This document shows, piece after piece, positions 33,429 through 42,655 of a stretch of DNA of 64,000 nt. Every line of letters begins with the position of its first letter. Within the stretch, counting starts at the first letter, position 1. The notes beneath the pieces are model-generated. The model did not search any database and had not been told where the DNA came from. It worked only from the letters and a program-made list of their open reading frames with translations. A program made the translations under genes and the position numbers. Origin of the DNA: Antarcticimicrobium sp. (GTDB taxonomy: Bacteria > Pseudomonadota > Alphaproteobacteria > Rhodobacterales > Rhodobacteraceae); contig NZ_JARGPK010000003.1 in assembly GCF_029212575.1 (NCBI RefSeq), positions 1 through 64,000 of the forward strand, written 5' to 3'.

Positions 33429-34445
33429 ATGATCCACAAAAACTGGGCTGAACTGATCAAGCCGACGCAGCTTGAGGTCAAGCCGGGCAACGATCCCGCG
33501 CGCCAGGCCACCGTCGTGGCCGAGCCGCTGGAGCGCGGTTTCGGGCTGACGCTGGGCAACGCGCTGCGCCGCATCCTGATGTCGTCCCTGCAGGGCGCCG
33601 CCATCACCAGCGTGCAGATCGACAACGTGCTGCACGAGTTTTCCAGCGTCGCCGGCGTGCGCGAGGATGTCACCGACATCATCCTCAACCTCAAGGGCGT
33701 GTCGCTGAGCATGGAGGTCGAAGGCCCCAAGCGTCTTTCGATCAGCGCCAAGGGGCCGGCCGTGGTCACCGCCGGTGACATCAGCGAGAGCGCGGGCATC
33801 TCCATCCTGAACCGCGATCACGTGATCTGCCACCTCGACGACGGCGCCGACCTGTTCATGGAACTGACGGTCAACACCGGCAAGGGCTATGTCTCGGCCG
33901 AGAAGAACAAGCCTGAGGATGCGCCGATCGGCCTGATCCCGATCGACGCGATCTATTCGCCGATGAAGCGGGTCAGTTATGACGTGCAGCCGACCCGCGA
34001 GGGCCAGGTGCTGGATTATGACAAGCTGACCATGAAGCTGGAGACAGACGGATCGGTCACGCCGGACGACGCGGTGGCCTATGCCGCGCGCATCCTGCAG
34101 GATCAGCTTTCGATCTTCGTCAACTTCGAAGAGCCCGAGGCCGCCGGCCGCGGCGAAGAGGACGAAGGGCTGGAGTTCAACCCGCTCCTGCTCAAGAAAG
34201 TGGACGAGCTGGAACTGTCGGTCCGCTCCGCCAACTGCCTGAAGAACGACAACATCGTCTACATCGGCGACCTGATCCAGAAGACCGAAGCCGAGATGCT
34301 GCGCACCCCGAACTTCGGCCGCAAGTCGCTGAACGAGATCAAGGAAGTGCTCTCGGGCATGGGGCTGCACCTGGGCATGGATGTCGAGGACTGGCCGCCG
34401 GACAATATCGAGGATCTGGCCAAGAAGTTCGAAGACACGTTCTGA
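33429..34445 (+). CDS. rpoA: DNA-directed RNA polymerase subunit alpha
   Basis: Nucleates RNA polymerase assembly and contacts upstream promoter DNA and activators. In its 338 residues the N-terminal dimerisation domain (1-230) contains [21 protein letters not shown] linker around 235-250 is rich in acidic residues, and the C-terminal domain (about 255-325) has the DNA-contacting helices [20 protein letters not shown] and [16 protein letters not shown]. The MIHKNW start is used; an in-frame ATG 30 bases upstream would add ten residues not seen in the family. GGAGGG lies eight bases upstream. Confidence 0.98.
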   Translation: MIHKNWAELIKPTQLEVKPGNDPARQATVVAEPLERGFGLTLGNALRRILMSSLQGAAITSVQIDNVLHEFSSVAGVREDVTDIILNLKGVSLSMEVEGPKRLSISAKGPAVVTAGDISESAGISILNRDHVICHLDDGADLFMELTVNTGKGYVSAEKNKPEDAPIGLIPIDAIYSPMKRVSYDVQPTREGQVLDYDKLTMKLETDGSVTPDDAVAYAARILQDQLSIFVNFEEPEAAGRGEEDEGLEFNPLLLKKVDELELSVRSANCLKNDNIVYIGDLIQKTEAEMLRTPNFGRKSLNEIKEVLSGMGLHLGMDVEDWPPDNIEDLAKKFEDTF

Positions 34446-34452
34446 TCGGCGT

Positions 34453-34506
34453 GCCGGGCTGAAGCCCGGTCCACGAAAACGGGGCAGGCCGGGCGTTCGC
34501 CCGGCC
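34453..34506 (+). repeat. Isolated REP-like hairpin plus a second perfect stem upstream of rplQ
   Basis: GCCGGGCTGAAGCCCGG at 34453-34469 matches the hairpin in the tandem repeat at 29494-29587. Behind it, GGCCGGGC/GCCCGGCC (34487-34506) makes a perfect 8-bp stem with a GTTC tetraloop. They occupy the 186-base space between rpoA and rplQ, where many relatives have a shorter gap. Confidence 0.7.
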
Positions 34507-34631
34507 CGCCGCGAATGCCCGGGATATCCGGGGAATGACATGGGCAACCGCCCCAAGGAGAGCCGGTGACACGCATCGCCGGACGGACAAAGCAAAACCG
34601 CCCGTAGAGGGCACGATTTGGAGAATAGAAA

Positions 34632-35051
34632 ATGCGTCACGCTCGTGGCTATCGCCGCCTCAACCGCACCCATGAACACCGCAAGGCGCTGTTCGCCAAC
34701 ATGGCCGGGTCGCTGATCGAACACGAACAGATCAAGACCACCCTGCCCAAGGCCAAGGAACTGCGCCCGATCGTCGAAAAGCTGATCACGCTGGCCAAGC
34801 GCGGCGATGTGCATGCCCGCCGCCAGGCCGCCGCCCGGCTCAAGCAGGACCAGCACGTTGCCAAGCTGTTCGAGATCCTCGGCCCGCGCTACAAGGACCG
34901 CCAGGGCGGTTACATCCGGGTTCTGAAGGCCGGCTTCCGTTATGGCGACATGGCGCCGATGGCAATCATCGAGTTCGTCGACCGCGATGTCGATGCCAAG
35001 GGCGCGGGCGACAAGGCCCGTGTTGCGGCCGAAGAGGCCTTGGAGGATTAA
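34632..35051 (+). CDS. rplQ: 50S ribosomal protein L17
   Basis: A large-subunit protein near the peptide exit tunnel. The 139 residues start [20 protein letters not shown] and contain [20 protein letters not shown] and the basic [19 protein letters not shown]. The C-terminus is a short acidic tail (EEALED). It is the last gene of the alpha operon and is followed by a strong terminator. Confidence 0.97.
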   Translation: MRHARGYRRLNRTHEHRKALFANMAGSLIEHEQIKTTLPKAKELRPIVEKLITLAKRGDVHARRQAAARLKQDQHVAKLFEILGPRYKDRQGGYIRVLKAGFRYGDMAPMAIIEFVDRDVDAKGAGDKARVAAEEALED

Positions 35052-35077
35052 TTCCGGTCCGAGGTCTGACAGTTTCA

Positions 35078-35110
35078 GGGGCGCTGCCGGAACGGGCGGC
35101 GCCCCTTTTT
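35078..35110 (+). terminator. Rho-independent terminator of the alpha operon
   Basis: GGGGCGCTGCC pairs with GGCGGCGCCCC over a 6-base loop (11 bp with one G-T pair) and is followed immediately by TTTTT, 27 bases after the rplQ stop. Confidence 0.92.
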
Positions 35111-35141
35111 CGTGTCGTCCGGTTGCCCGTCGTCCTGTTGC

Positions 35142-35588
35142 CTAGGGCGCGTCGAGGTCCGCCTTGATCAGGCGTTCCAGGTCGCGGATTGTGTGGTTGG
35201 CCATGTTCTTGGGGATCTCGGCCACCACCCTGGATTTCACCTCCGGGTGCAGCTCGTCGCGCAGCTTGCCCAGCAGGTCGGGGGCGGCGGCGATCACCAG
35301 GTGGGCATAGGCGCCCTTGTGGGCATGGCCATAGAGAATCCCGGCCAGGTCCTTGGCGAATCTGTCGCGGGCCAGCACGTGCCAGTCCGATTGTTCCATC
35401 GCCGAGCTTTGGCCCGGGCCGGTATCGGCGCGCCGGCCCGGACGGTCGGCGTTGTCGGCGACCTCGGGCTGCTCCTCGCGGGAGATGACCTCGAAATTGG
35501 GATCGGCGTGATCGGTCAGGTTGCGCATCAACAGCGCCTTTTCGCTGTCCGCCACGACGATCCAGGTTCCGTTCGTCAGTTTGGCCAT
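35142..35588 (-). CDS. Host-attachment family protein (Host_attach / baeRF-like)
   Basis: A 148-residue protein of the family named for an Agrobacterium gene reported as required for attachment to host cells; the biochemical role is unclear, and members resemble bacterial-archaeal eRF1 middle domains. It begins MAKLTNGTWIVVADSEKALL and has SDWHVLARDRFAKDLAGILY and AHLVIAAAPDLLGKLRDEL. It ends in a charged helix (NHTIRDLERLIKADL) that matches the family tail. GGAGGAGG lies before the ATG. It converges with rplQ and is divergent from the Do-type protease. Confidence 0.8.
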   Translation of the reverse strand: MAKLTNGTWIVVADSEKALLMRNLTDHADPNFEVISREEQPEVADNADRPGRRADTGPGQSSAMEQSDWHVLARDRFAKDLAGILYGHAHKGAYAHLVIAAAPDLLGKLRDELHPEVKSRVVAEIPKNMANHTIRDLERLIKADLDAP

Positions 35589-35739
35589 GTACCTCCTCCT
35601 TTTCGTCTGTCCCGGCGAGTGTATCTGCGCGGCGGCCCCGGGGTAAAGCGCCGTACCGCCCCCCGTGACGGTTTGCGCGGCAGCTTGCAATCGCGACAGG
35701 CGGGGCGCATATCGACGGCAACCGAAAATGGAGGCGCCG

Positions 35740-37134
35740 ATGTTCCGCTTTCTGATGATCGCACTGGGCCTTGCGCTGGCCACAGCGCCGATGGGTCCGG
35801 TGCGGGCCGAGACCCGCGTGCCGCAATCGCAGGCCGAGATCTCTCTGGGCTTTGCGCCCGTGGTCAAGCGCGCGGCGCCGGCGGTGGTCAACATCTATGC
35901 CCGGATCGTCACCCAGGTTCAGGACAGCCCGTTTGCGGGCGATCCGTTCTTTGCCGACCTGTTCCGCGGCTTCGGCACGCCGCGCCCGCGGGTGCAGAAT
36001 TCGCTCGGCTCGGGGGTGATCCTGGCGGCGGACGGCATCGTGGTGTCGAATTACCACGTGGTCGGGCAGGCCACCGATATCCGCGTGGTCACCTCTGACC
36101 GGCAGGAATACGAGGCCCATGTGGTGCTGTCTGACAAGGAGGCGGATCTGGCGATCCTTCAGCTGGACGGAGCCAGCGGGCTGCCCTATTTGCCGCTGCG
36201 CGATTCCGATCACGTCGAGGTGGGCGAACTGGTGCTGGCGATCGGCAATCCGTTCGGCGTCGGCCAGACCGTGAGCAGCGGCATCGTGTCGGGGCTGGCG
36301 CGCTCCGGCGCGGCGACCGGCAATGCACGCGGCTATTTCATCCAGACCGACGCGCCGATCAACCCCGGTAACTCCGGCGGGGCGCTGATCGACGTGAACG
36401 GCGCGGTGATCGGCATCAACAGCCGCATTCTCAGCCGGTCGGGTGGCTCGAACGGGATCGGCTTTGCGATCCCGGCCAACCTGGTGGCACAGTTCGTCAA
36501 GCAGGCCGAGGACGGCAACACGGTGTTCGAGCGGCCCTGGGCCGGAATGGCAGGGCAACCGGTGGACTCCGATCTTGCCCAGTCGCTCGGGATGAGCCTG
36601 CCCGAGGGGATTGTGATCTCGGACCTGCACCCGGAAAGCCCGTTCCGCAAGGCCGGCTTCGAGGTGGGCGACGTGATCACCGACGTCGATGGCCAGCCGG
36701 TGAACTCGCCGCCGGAAATGGTGTTCCGGATGACGGTGCGGGGGATCGGGGCCAGGGCGCAGGTGACCCGTGCGCGCGACGGGCGAACCGAGGAGATCGC
36801 GGTCGAGATGATCGCCGCGCCCGACGATCCGCCCGCCGAGGCGGTGACTTTGGACGAAAAAACCGTTGTGCCGGGGCTGTCGGTGGCCCGCGCCAACCCG
36901 GCGGTGATCGCGCGGCTCGGTCTGCCACTGTCGAGCGAGGGGGTGGTGGTGACCGATCCGGGCCCTTACGGCGCGCGGGCGGGGCTGAAGCAGGGCGATG
37001 TGATCGCCGCGATCAACGATGCCGCGATCGCGCGGCCCCGCGATGTGCGCCGCGCGCTCAGCGATCCGGGCCGATGGCTCAAGATGGACCTGCTGCGGCG
37101 CGGTCAGCGCCTGCGCCTGCGGTTCCGGCTCTAG
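35740..37134 (+). CDS. Do-type periplasmic serine protease (DegP/DegQ/HtrA-like)
   Basis: An envelope quality-control protease. Residues 1-23 are a signal peptide (MFRFLMIALGLALATAPMGP, cleavage after VRA). The trypsin-like domain has the triad H106 (SNYHVVGQ), D136 (KEADLAIL) and S212 (NPGNSGGAL). Two PDZ domains follow at about 275-350 and 370-460, as in DegP/DegQ rather than DegS. The 464-residue length is usual. GGAGG lies six bases before this ATG and within codons of a rival start 12 bases upstream, which is why the later ATG is preferred. The gene ends three bases before rarA. Confidence 0.9.
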   Translation: MFRFLMIALGLALATAPMGPVRAETRVPQSQAEISLGFAPVVKRAAPAVVNIYARIVTQVQDSPFAGDPFFADLFRGFGTPRPRVQNSLGSGVILAADGIVVSNYHVVGQATDIRVVTSDRQEYEAHVVLSDKEADLAILQLDGASGLPYLPLRDSDHVEVGELVLAIGNPFGVGQTVSSGIVSGLARSGAATGNARGYFIQTDAPINPGNSGGALIDVNGAVIGINSRILSRSGGSNGIGFAIPANLVAQFVKQAEDGNTVFERPWAGMAGQPVDSDLAQSLGMSLPEGIVISDLHPESPFRKAGFEVGDVITDVDGQPVNSPPEMVFRMTVRGIGARAQVTRARDGRTEEIAVEMIAAPDDPPAEAVTLDEKTVVPGLSVARANPAVIARLGLPLSSEGVVVTDPGPYGARAGLKQGDVIAAINDAAIARPRDVRRALSDPGRWLKMDLLRRGQRLRLRFRL

Positions 37135-37137
37135 CGG

Positions 37138-38460
37138 ATGGCGGATCTGTTCGATTCAGGCGATACGGCAGGGGGCGAGGCCGCCCCGGCGAAAACCCGG
37201 CCGCTGGCCGACCGGCTGCGGCCGCAGACGCTGGGCGAGGTGATCGGGCAGACGCAGATCCTGGGCGAGGACGGGCCGCTGGGCGCGATGCTGGCGGCAG
37301 GCTCGCTGTCGTCGCTGATCCTCTGGGGGCCGCCGGGGGTGGGCAAGACCACCATCGCGCGGCTGCTGGCGGCGGAAAGCGACCTGCATTTCGTCCAGAT
37401 CAGCGCCATTTTCACCGGCGTGCCGGACCTCAAGAAGGTGTTCGAGGCGGCCCGGATGCGGCGCGGAAACGGCCAGGGCACGCTGCTTTTCGTGGACGAG
37501 ATCCACCGCTTCAACAAGGCGCAGCAGGACGGGTTCCTGCCGTATATGGAGGATGGCACCATCCTGCTGATCGGCGCCACCACCGAGAACCCCTCGTTCG
37601 AACTGAACGCGGCGCTGTTGAGCCGGTCGCAGGTGCTGGTGCTGGCGCGGCTGAGCCTGGCGGAACTGGAGCGGCTGACCCAGCGCGCGGAACAGGAGAT
37701 CGGCCGCCCGCTGCCGCTGGATGGCCCGGCGCGCGAGGCGCTGCTGGAGATGGCCGACGGCGACGGGCGCGCGGCGCTGAACCTGATCGAACAGGTGATG
37801 GCCTGGACTGTCGCGGGCAAGCTGACGCCGGATCAGCTGGCGACCCGGCTGATGCGGCGGGCGGCAAAATACGACAAATCCGGCGACGAGCATTACAACC
37901 TGATCTCGGCGCTGCACAAATCGGTGCGCGGGTCGGACCCGGAGGCAGCGCTTTACTGGTTCGCGCGAATGCTGGAGGGGGGCGAGGATCCCCGTTATCT
38001 TGCGCGCCGGATCACCCGGATGGCGGTCGAGGATATTGGCCTCGCCGATCCGCAGGCGCAGACCCATTGCCTGCACGCCTGGGAAACCTATGAGCGGCTG
38101 GGCTCGCCCGAGGGCGAGCTGGCGCTGGGGCAGGCGGTGATCTATCTGGCGCTGGCGCCGAAATCCAACGCCGGCTACGCGGCCTACAAGATGGCGCGGC
38201 AACTGGCCAAGAAGACCGGCAGCGCGCCGCCGCCCAAGCATATCCTGAACGCGCCCACCGGGCTGATGAAGGAGCAGGGATACGGCGCCGGCTATGCCTA
38301 TGACCATGACGCCGAGGACGGGTTTTCAGGGCAGAACTATTTCCCCGAGGGGGTCAAGCGGCCGGTGATCTACAGCCCGGTGGAGCGCGGGTTCGAGCGC
38401 GAGTTGAAAAAGCGGCTGGAGTATTTCGCCAAGCTGCGGCTGCAGCGGCAGGGAAACTGA
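37138..38460 (+). CDS. rarA: Replication-associated recombination protein A (AAA+ ATPase)
   Basis: A cytosolic AAA+ clamp-loader-like ATPase of the RarA/MgsA/WRNIP1 family that acts at stalled replication forks. The 440 residues include Walker A GPPGVGKTT (64-72), Walker B TLLFVDEIHRF (115-125), sensor 1 IGATTENPSFELN and an arginine finger region ALLSRSQV. C-terminal tetramerisation domain motifs DEHYNLISALHKSVRGSDPE and YLALAPKSNAGY follow. It starts three bases after the protease gene stop, so the two are likely co-transcribed. Confidence 0.93.
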   Translation: MADLFDSGDTAGGEAAPAKTRPLADRLRPQTLGEVIGQTQILGEDGPLGAMLAAGSLSSLILWGPPGVGKTTIARLLAAESDLHFVQISAIFTGVPDLKKVFEAARMRRGNGQGTLLFVDEIHRFNKAQQDGFLPYMEDGTILLIGATTENPSFELNAALLSRSQVLVLARLSLAELERLTQRAEQEIGRPLPLDGPAREALLEMADGDGRAALNLIEQVMAWTVAGKLTPDQLATRLMRRAAKYDKSGDEHYNLISALHKSVRGSDPEAALYWFARMLEGGEDPRYLARRITRMAVEDIGLADPQAQTHCLHAWETYERLGSPEGELALGQAVIYLALAPKSNAGYAAYKMARQLAKKTGSAPPPKHILNAPTGLMKEQGYGAGYAYDHDAEDGFSGQNYFPEGVKRPVIYSPVERGFERELKKRLEYFAKLRLQRQGN

Positions 38461-38503
38461 GCCGCCGCTTGACTCCGGCCCCCTGCCGCGCGACAGACCG
38501 GCC

Positions 38504-38884
38504 ATGATGCAATCGGTTACATATGTGGCGCTGGGCGGGGCGATCGGCGCCTCGCTGCGCTATCTCGCGGGGCTGGGGATCGTGCGGATGCTGGGGCATA
38601 CCGGCTTTCCGGTGGCGATCCTGACGGTCAACGTGCTGGGATCCCTCCTGATGGGGGTGTTCGTGGTGGCGGCGGCGCACAAGGGGCTGACGCACCTGAG
38701 CCCGCTGGTGATGACCGGCATGCTGGGCGGGTTCACCACCTTTTCGACCTTTTCGCTGGAGGCGGTGAACCTGATCGAGCGCGGCGACCTGGGGCAGGCG
38801 GCGCTTTATGTCGCCCTGTCGGTGGTGGTCTCGATCCTGGCGCTGGCGCTGGGCATGATGGTAACGCGCGGGGTACTGGCATGA
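38504..38884 (+). CDS. crcB: Fluoride exporter CrcB (Fluc)
   Basis: A small dual-topology fluoride channel of the cytoplasmic membrane. Its 126 residues have four hydrophobic helices and the family motifs VALGGAIGASLRYLAG (8-23), LTVNVLGSLLMGVF and GMLGGFTTFSTFSLEA (72-87), the latter containing the Phe box and Thr residues lining the pore. No fluoride riboswitch is visible in the 43 bases upstream. It overlaps the following pseudouridine synthase gene by four bases. Confidence 0.93.
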   Translation: MMQSVTYVALGGAIGASLRYLAGLGIVRMLGHTGFPVAILTVNVLGSLLMGVFVVAAAHKGLTHLSPLVMTGMLGGFTTFSTFSLEAVNLIERGDLGQAALYVALSVVVSILALALGMMVTRGVLA

Positions 38885-39924
38885 GCGGGGTGCAGATGAT
38901 TCCGGTGGAAGAGGGCGACGGCGACCAGCGGCTGGACCGCTGGCTGCGGCGGCTGTTCCCGCATGTGAGCCAGGGCCGGATCGAAAAGATGTGCCGCAAG
39001 GGCGAGTTGCGCGTCGATGGCGGGCGGGTCAAACCGGCGACGCGGCTGCAGGTGGGCCAGCAGGTGCGCATCCCGCCGCTGCCCGATGCCGATCACAAGC
39101 CGGCGCCGGTGCGCACGCATGTGTCCGATGCCGACGCGAAGATGATCCGCGACTGCGTGATCTACCGCGACGACCATATCATCGCGCTGAACAAACCGCC
39201 GGGGCTGGCGGTGCAGGGTGGCAGCGGCACGACAAAGCACGTGGATGGGCTGAGCGAAGCGCTGCGCTTTGGCTATGACGAGAAGCCGCGCCTGGTGCAC
39301 CGGCTGGACAAGGACACCTCGGGCGTGCTGGTTCTGGCGCGTACGCGCGAGGCGGCGGCGGGGATGACGGCGGCGTTCCGGCACCGCGAGACCCGCAAGA
39401 TCTACTGGGCGCTGGTCGCCGGCGTGCCGACCCCCTACCTGGGCGAGATCAAGGCCGGGCTGGTCAAGGCGCCGGGCCACGGCAAGGGCGGCGAGGGCGA
39501 GAAGATGATCGCGGTGCATCCGCGCGACATCGACAGCACGCCGGGAGCGAAGCGGGCGCATACGCTTTACGCGACGCTCTACCGGGTTGCGGGGCGCGCG
39601 GCCTGGGTGGCGCTGGAGCCGCTGACCGGGCGCACCCACCAGCTGCGCGCGCATATGGCCGAGATGGGCCATCCGATCGTCGGTGACGGCAAGTATGGCG
39701 GCTCCGGGCAGGAGAACATGGGCGAAGGCTGGGGCGCGCAGATCGGCGGTATCATCAGCAAGAAGCTGCACCTGCACGCCCGCAGCCTGACTTTCGAGCA
39801 TCCGGTGACGAAAAAGCCGGTCACCCTTGTCGCAGAGTTGCCCGAGCATATGAAACAGAGCTGGGACACCTTCGGCTGGGACGAGAGCCTGGCCGAGGAC
39901 GATCCCTTCGAGGCGATCCGGTGA
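38881..39924 (+). CDS. rluC: RluA/RluC family 23S rRNA pseudouridine synthase
   Basis: Converts uridine to pseudouridine in rRNA. The 347 residues comprise an S4-like RNA-binding domain (about 16-68, QRLDRWLRRLFPHVSQGRIE) and a catalytic domain. The active-site aspartate is D143 in HRLDKDTSG, with LAVQGGSG (109-116) and the GRTHQLRAHMAEMGHPIVGD motif near 245. Length and S4 domain suit RluC, which modifies U955, U2504 and U2580 in E. coli, but RluD-type specificity cannot be excluded. It overlaps both neighbours by four bases. Confidence 0.88.
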   Translation: MSGVQMIPVEEGDGDQRLDRWLRRLFPHVSQGRIEKMCRKGELRVDGGRVKPATRLQVGQQVRIPPLPDADHKPAPVRTHVSDADAKMIRDCVIYRDDHIIALNKPPGLAVQGGSGTTKHVDGLSEALRFGYDEKPRLVHRLDKDTSGVLVLARTREAAAGMTAAFRHRETRKIYWALVAGVPTPYLGEIKAGLVKAPGHGKGGEGEKMIAVHPRDIDSTPGAKRAHTLYATLYRVAGRAAWVALEPLTGRTHQLRAHMAEMGHPIVGDGKYGGSGQENMGEGWGAQIGGIISKKLHLHARSLTFEHPVTKKPVTLVAELPEHMKQSWDTFGWDESLAEDDPFEAIR

Positions 39925-40595
39925 ACCTGAGGCTGGTGATTTTCGACGTGGACGGCACGCTGGTGGACAGCCAGGCCAGTATCGTGGCGGCGATGACGGG
40001 GGCCTTTGGCGCCGAGGGGTTGCCGGTGCCGGAGCGGGCGGCGATCCTGTCGATCGTCGGGCTGTCGCTGGATCACGCCATGCTGCGACTGGCGCCGGAG
40101 CTGGCGGCCGAGATCCGCGCGCGGCTGGTCGAGGGCTACAAGGCGGCCTATCACGCCCACCGGCTGGAGCAGGGGGCGGCGCATTCGCCGCTGTATCCCG
40201 GCGTGGCCGAGGTGCTGGCGCGGCTGGCGGTGCGGCCGGAACTGCTGATGGGGGTGGCGACGGGCAAGTCGCGGCGCGGGCTCGATGCGCTGATCGAGGC
40301 GCATGGGCTGGAGCGGTATTTCGTCACCCGGCAGGTGGCCGACGATCACCCGTCGAAACCGCATCCTTCGATGATCCACGCGGCGCTGGACGAGACCGGG
40401 GTCGATGCCGGCGGGGCGGTGATGGTGGGCGACACCAGTTACGACATGGACATGGCGCGCGCGGCGGGGGTCGCGGGTTTGGGCGTCAGCTGGGGCTATC
40501 ACGCCCCGGAGGCGCTGAAAAACGCGGCGTCGGTGATCCACAGGGTCGACGACCTGCCGCCGGCGCTGGACCGGATCTGGGAAAAGACAGCATGA
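39921..40595 (+). CDS. HAD-superfamily hydrolase (phosphoglycolate phosphatase-like)
   Basis: A 224-residue cytosolic phosphatase of HAD subfamily IA. Motif I is VIFDVDGTLVDS with nucleophile D9 and D11. A helical cap (about 17-90) follows. Motif II is GVATGKSRRG, motif III a lysine around HPSKPHP (near 150), and motif IV VMVGDTSYDMDMA (near 170). Its substrate is unknown. It is locked by ATGA overlaps between the pseudouridine synthase gene and the Atp12 gene. Confidence 0.88.
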   Translation: MNLRLVIFDVDGTLVDSQASIVAAMTGAFGAEGLPVPERAAILSIVGLSLDHAMLRLAPELAAEIRARLVEGYKAAYHAHRLEQGAAHSPLYPGVAEVLARLAVRPELLMGVATGKSRRGLDALIEAHGLERYFVTRQVADDHPSKPHPSMIHAALDETGVDAGGAVMVGDTSYDMDMARAAGVAGLGVSWGYHAPEALKNAASVIHRVDDLPPALDRIWEKTA

Positions 40596-41296
40596 GCGAG
40601 TGGAAGCAGAAACGGTTCTGGACCGAGGTGAGCGTCCAGGAAGACGACGATGGGTATGCCGTGGCGCTGGACGGGCGGCGGATCAAGACCCCGGCCAAGG
40701 CGCCGCTGATCCTGCCCGGCCGGGCGATGGCCGAGGCGGTGGCCGGGGAATGGGCGGCGCAGGACGGCGAGGTCGATCCGCTGTCGATGCCCTTTACCCG
40801 TTCGGCCAACGCGGCGATCGACAAGGTGCGTGCCCAGCATGCGGAAGTGGCCGACATGTTGGCTGACTACGGCGATTCCGATCTGCTGTGCTACCGCGCC
40901 GAGAGCCCGCAGGCCCTGGTCGAGCGGCAGGCCGAGACCTGGGACCCGGCGCTGGACTGGGCCGAGCGCGCGCTGGGTGCGCGGCTGGAGCCGCGCCGTG
41001 GCGTGATTCACCAGCCGCAGGCGCCCGAGGCGCTGGCGCGGCTGCGCGCGCAGGTGCATGCGCTCGATGCGTTCCGGCTGGCGGCGTTTCACGATCTGGT
41101 CAGCCTGTCGGGGTCGCTGGTTCTGGGCTTTGCCACGGCGAAAGGCTGGCGCGATACAGACGCCCTGTGGGAAATGTCACGGCTGGATGAGCGCTGGCAG
41201 GAGGAGCACTGGGGCTCGGACGACGAGGCCACGGCGAGCGAGGCGCACAAGCGGGCGGCCTTTGTGCATGCCAAGGCATTCCATGATTTTGCATAA
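40592..41296 (+). CDS. Atp12 family F1-ATPase assembly chaperone
   Basis: A 234-residue homologue of mitochondrial Atp12, which binds the F1 alpha subunit during assembly; among bacteria it is found chiefly in alphaproteobacteria. It starts SEWKQKRFWTEVSVQEDDDG and has the family segments VALDGRRIKTPAKAPLILP, AEWAAQ-type helices (VAGEWAAQDGEVDPLSMPFT) and DSDLLCYRAESPQALVERQ. It is the last of six tightly packed or overlapping genes. No ATP synthase subunit is in the window. Confidence 0.9.
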   Translation: MSEWKQKRFWTEVSVQEDDDGYAVALDGRRIKTPAKAPLILPGRAMAEAVAGEWAAQDGEVDPLSMPFTRSANAAIDKVRAQHAEVADMLADYGDSDLLCYRAESPQALVERQAETWDPALDWAERALGARLEPRRGVIHQPQAPEALARLRAQVHALDAFRLAAFHDLVSLSGSLVLGFATAKGWRDTDALWEMSRLDERWQEEHWGSDDEATASEAHKRAAFVHAKAFHDFA

Positions 41297-41503
41297 GTGA
41301 TCATGGGTTACGCGAAATTGGCTGACCAAGCGGAAAGCGTTACGCGAAGCCATCCGATGTCTTGATCCAACCCTTGACGTTTGTTGATGAATCCGCCCAC
41401 ACTCGTGGGTGCTGAAAGGGAGGAACCCATTCAGCATGGGAACCGGCGTACCTGCCGGACATGCTGCCCCTGCGGGAGGCGGCAAAATCAGGAAGAGGTG
41501 AAA

Positions 41504-42520
41504 ATGAAAAAATCCGTATTTTTGGGCGCGCTGACTGTCGCCGGCCTGACCGCGGGTGCAGCCGTTGCGGGCACGATGGACGACGTCAAGGCGCGCGGCA
41601 AGCTGAACTGCGGCGTCACGACCGGCCTCGTCGGCTTTGCCGCGCCGGATGCGAACGGGGAGTGGAAGGGTTTTGACGTTTCCGTTTGCCGTGCCGTTGC
41701 CGCAGCCGTTCTGGGCGACCAGAACGCGGTGGAGTTCGTGCCGACAACCGGCAAGACCCGCTTTACCGCGCTGGCCTCGGGCGAGATCGACCTGCTGGCC
41801 CGGAACACGACCTGGACCTTCTCGCGCGATGTCGACCTCAAGTTCGAATTCGTCGGCGTGAACTACTACGACGGTCAGGGCTTCATGGTTCCCAAGGGTC
41901 TGGGCGTCAGCTCGGCCAAGGAACTGGACGGCGCCACCGTCTGCATCCAGACCGGCACCACCACCGAGCTGAATCTGGCGGACTTCTTCCGCTCGAACAA
42001 CATCAGCTACGAGCCGGTACCGATCGAAACCAACGCGGAGGCGCAGCAGCAGTACCTTGCCGGTGCCTGCGACGTCTACACCACTGACGCCTCCGGTCTG
42101 GCCGCGACGCGCGCCACATTCGAGGCGCCGGGCGATCACGTTCTGCTGCCCGAGATCATCTCGAAAGAGCCGCTCGGCCCGCTTGTCCGCCATGGCGATA
42201 ACGAATGGGGCGACGTTGTGCGCTGGAGCCTCAACGCGCTGATCGCGGCTGAGGAATATGGCATCACCTCGGCCAACATCGAGGAACTGGCCAAGGGCAC
42301 CAACAACCCCGAGATCAACCGCATGCTGGGCACCGAAGGCACCCTGGGCGAAATGCTCGGCCTGGATGCCGAATGGGCCAAGCGTGCGATCGCGGCGAAC
42401 GGCAACTATGCCGAGATCTTTGCCAAGAACATCGGCGAGGACACTCCGGTTGGCCTGGCGCGCGGTCTGAACGCGCAATGGACCAATGGCGGGCTGCTCT
42501 ACGCACCGCCGTTCCGGTAA
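41504..42520 (+). CDS. aapJ: General L-amino acid ABC transporter, periplasmic binding protein AapJ
   Basis: The receptor of a broad-specificity amino acid importer. Residues 1-23 form the signal peptide (MKKSVFLGALTVAGLTAGAA, cleavage near VAG). The mature SBP_bac_3 domain begins MDDVKARGKLNCGVTTGLVG and has FDVSVCRAVAAAVLGD, the ligand-loop LLARNTTWTFSRD and CIQTGTTTELNLADFF. The total of 338 residues is normal for AapJ. The ATG is preceded by AGGAAGAGG. A terminator-like hairpin directly after the stop should lower expression of the three genes behind it and leave AapJ in excess. Confidence 0.93.
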   Translation: MKKSVFLGALTVAGLTAGAAVAGTMDDVKARGKLNCGVTTGLVGFAAPDANGEWKGFDVSVCRAVAAAVLGDQNAVEFVPTTGKTRFTALASGEIDLLARNTTWTFSRDVDLKFEFVGVNYYDGQGFMVPKGLGVSSAKELDGATVCIQTGTTTELNLADFFRSNNISYEPVPIETNAEAQQQYLAGACDVYTTDASGLAATRATFEAPGDHVLLPEIISKEPLGPLVRHGDNEWGDVVRWSLNALIAAEEYGITSANIEELAKGTNNPEINRMLGTEGTLGEMLGLDAEWAKRAIAANGNYAEIFAKNIGEDTPVGLARGLNAQWTNGGLLYAPPFR

Positions 42521-42533
42521 AAGACGCCAATCA

Positions 42534-42561
42534 GGGCGCGGGATCATCCCGCGCCCTTTTT
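42534..42561 (+). terminator. Attenuating terminator between aapJ and aapQ
   Basis: GGGCGCGGGA and TCCCGCGCCC form a perfect 10-bp stem over a 3-base loop followed by TTTTT. Since aapQMP clearly belong to the same system, partial read-through is expected. Confidence 0.85.
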
Positions 42562-42655
42562 GCTTTTCAGATCATTACAATACATCCGGTCTTGTCGGAG
42601 CGGGGAGCAACCCCGCCGAAGGAAAGGACCGGAGAGCCTCGGGGATCCAACGGTC

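Noticed and set aside
35140-36630. Extension of the host-attachment gene or long minus frames opposite the protease
   Set aside because: The family starts at MAKLTNGTWIVVAD with a strong ribosome site; the rest is antisense to the Do-type protease with its triad.
38461-38503. Fluoride riboswitch before crcB
   Set aside because: The gap is only 43 bases and the conserved riboswitch core is not visible.
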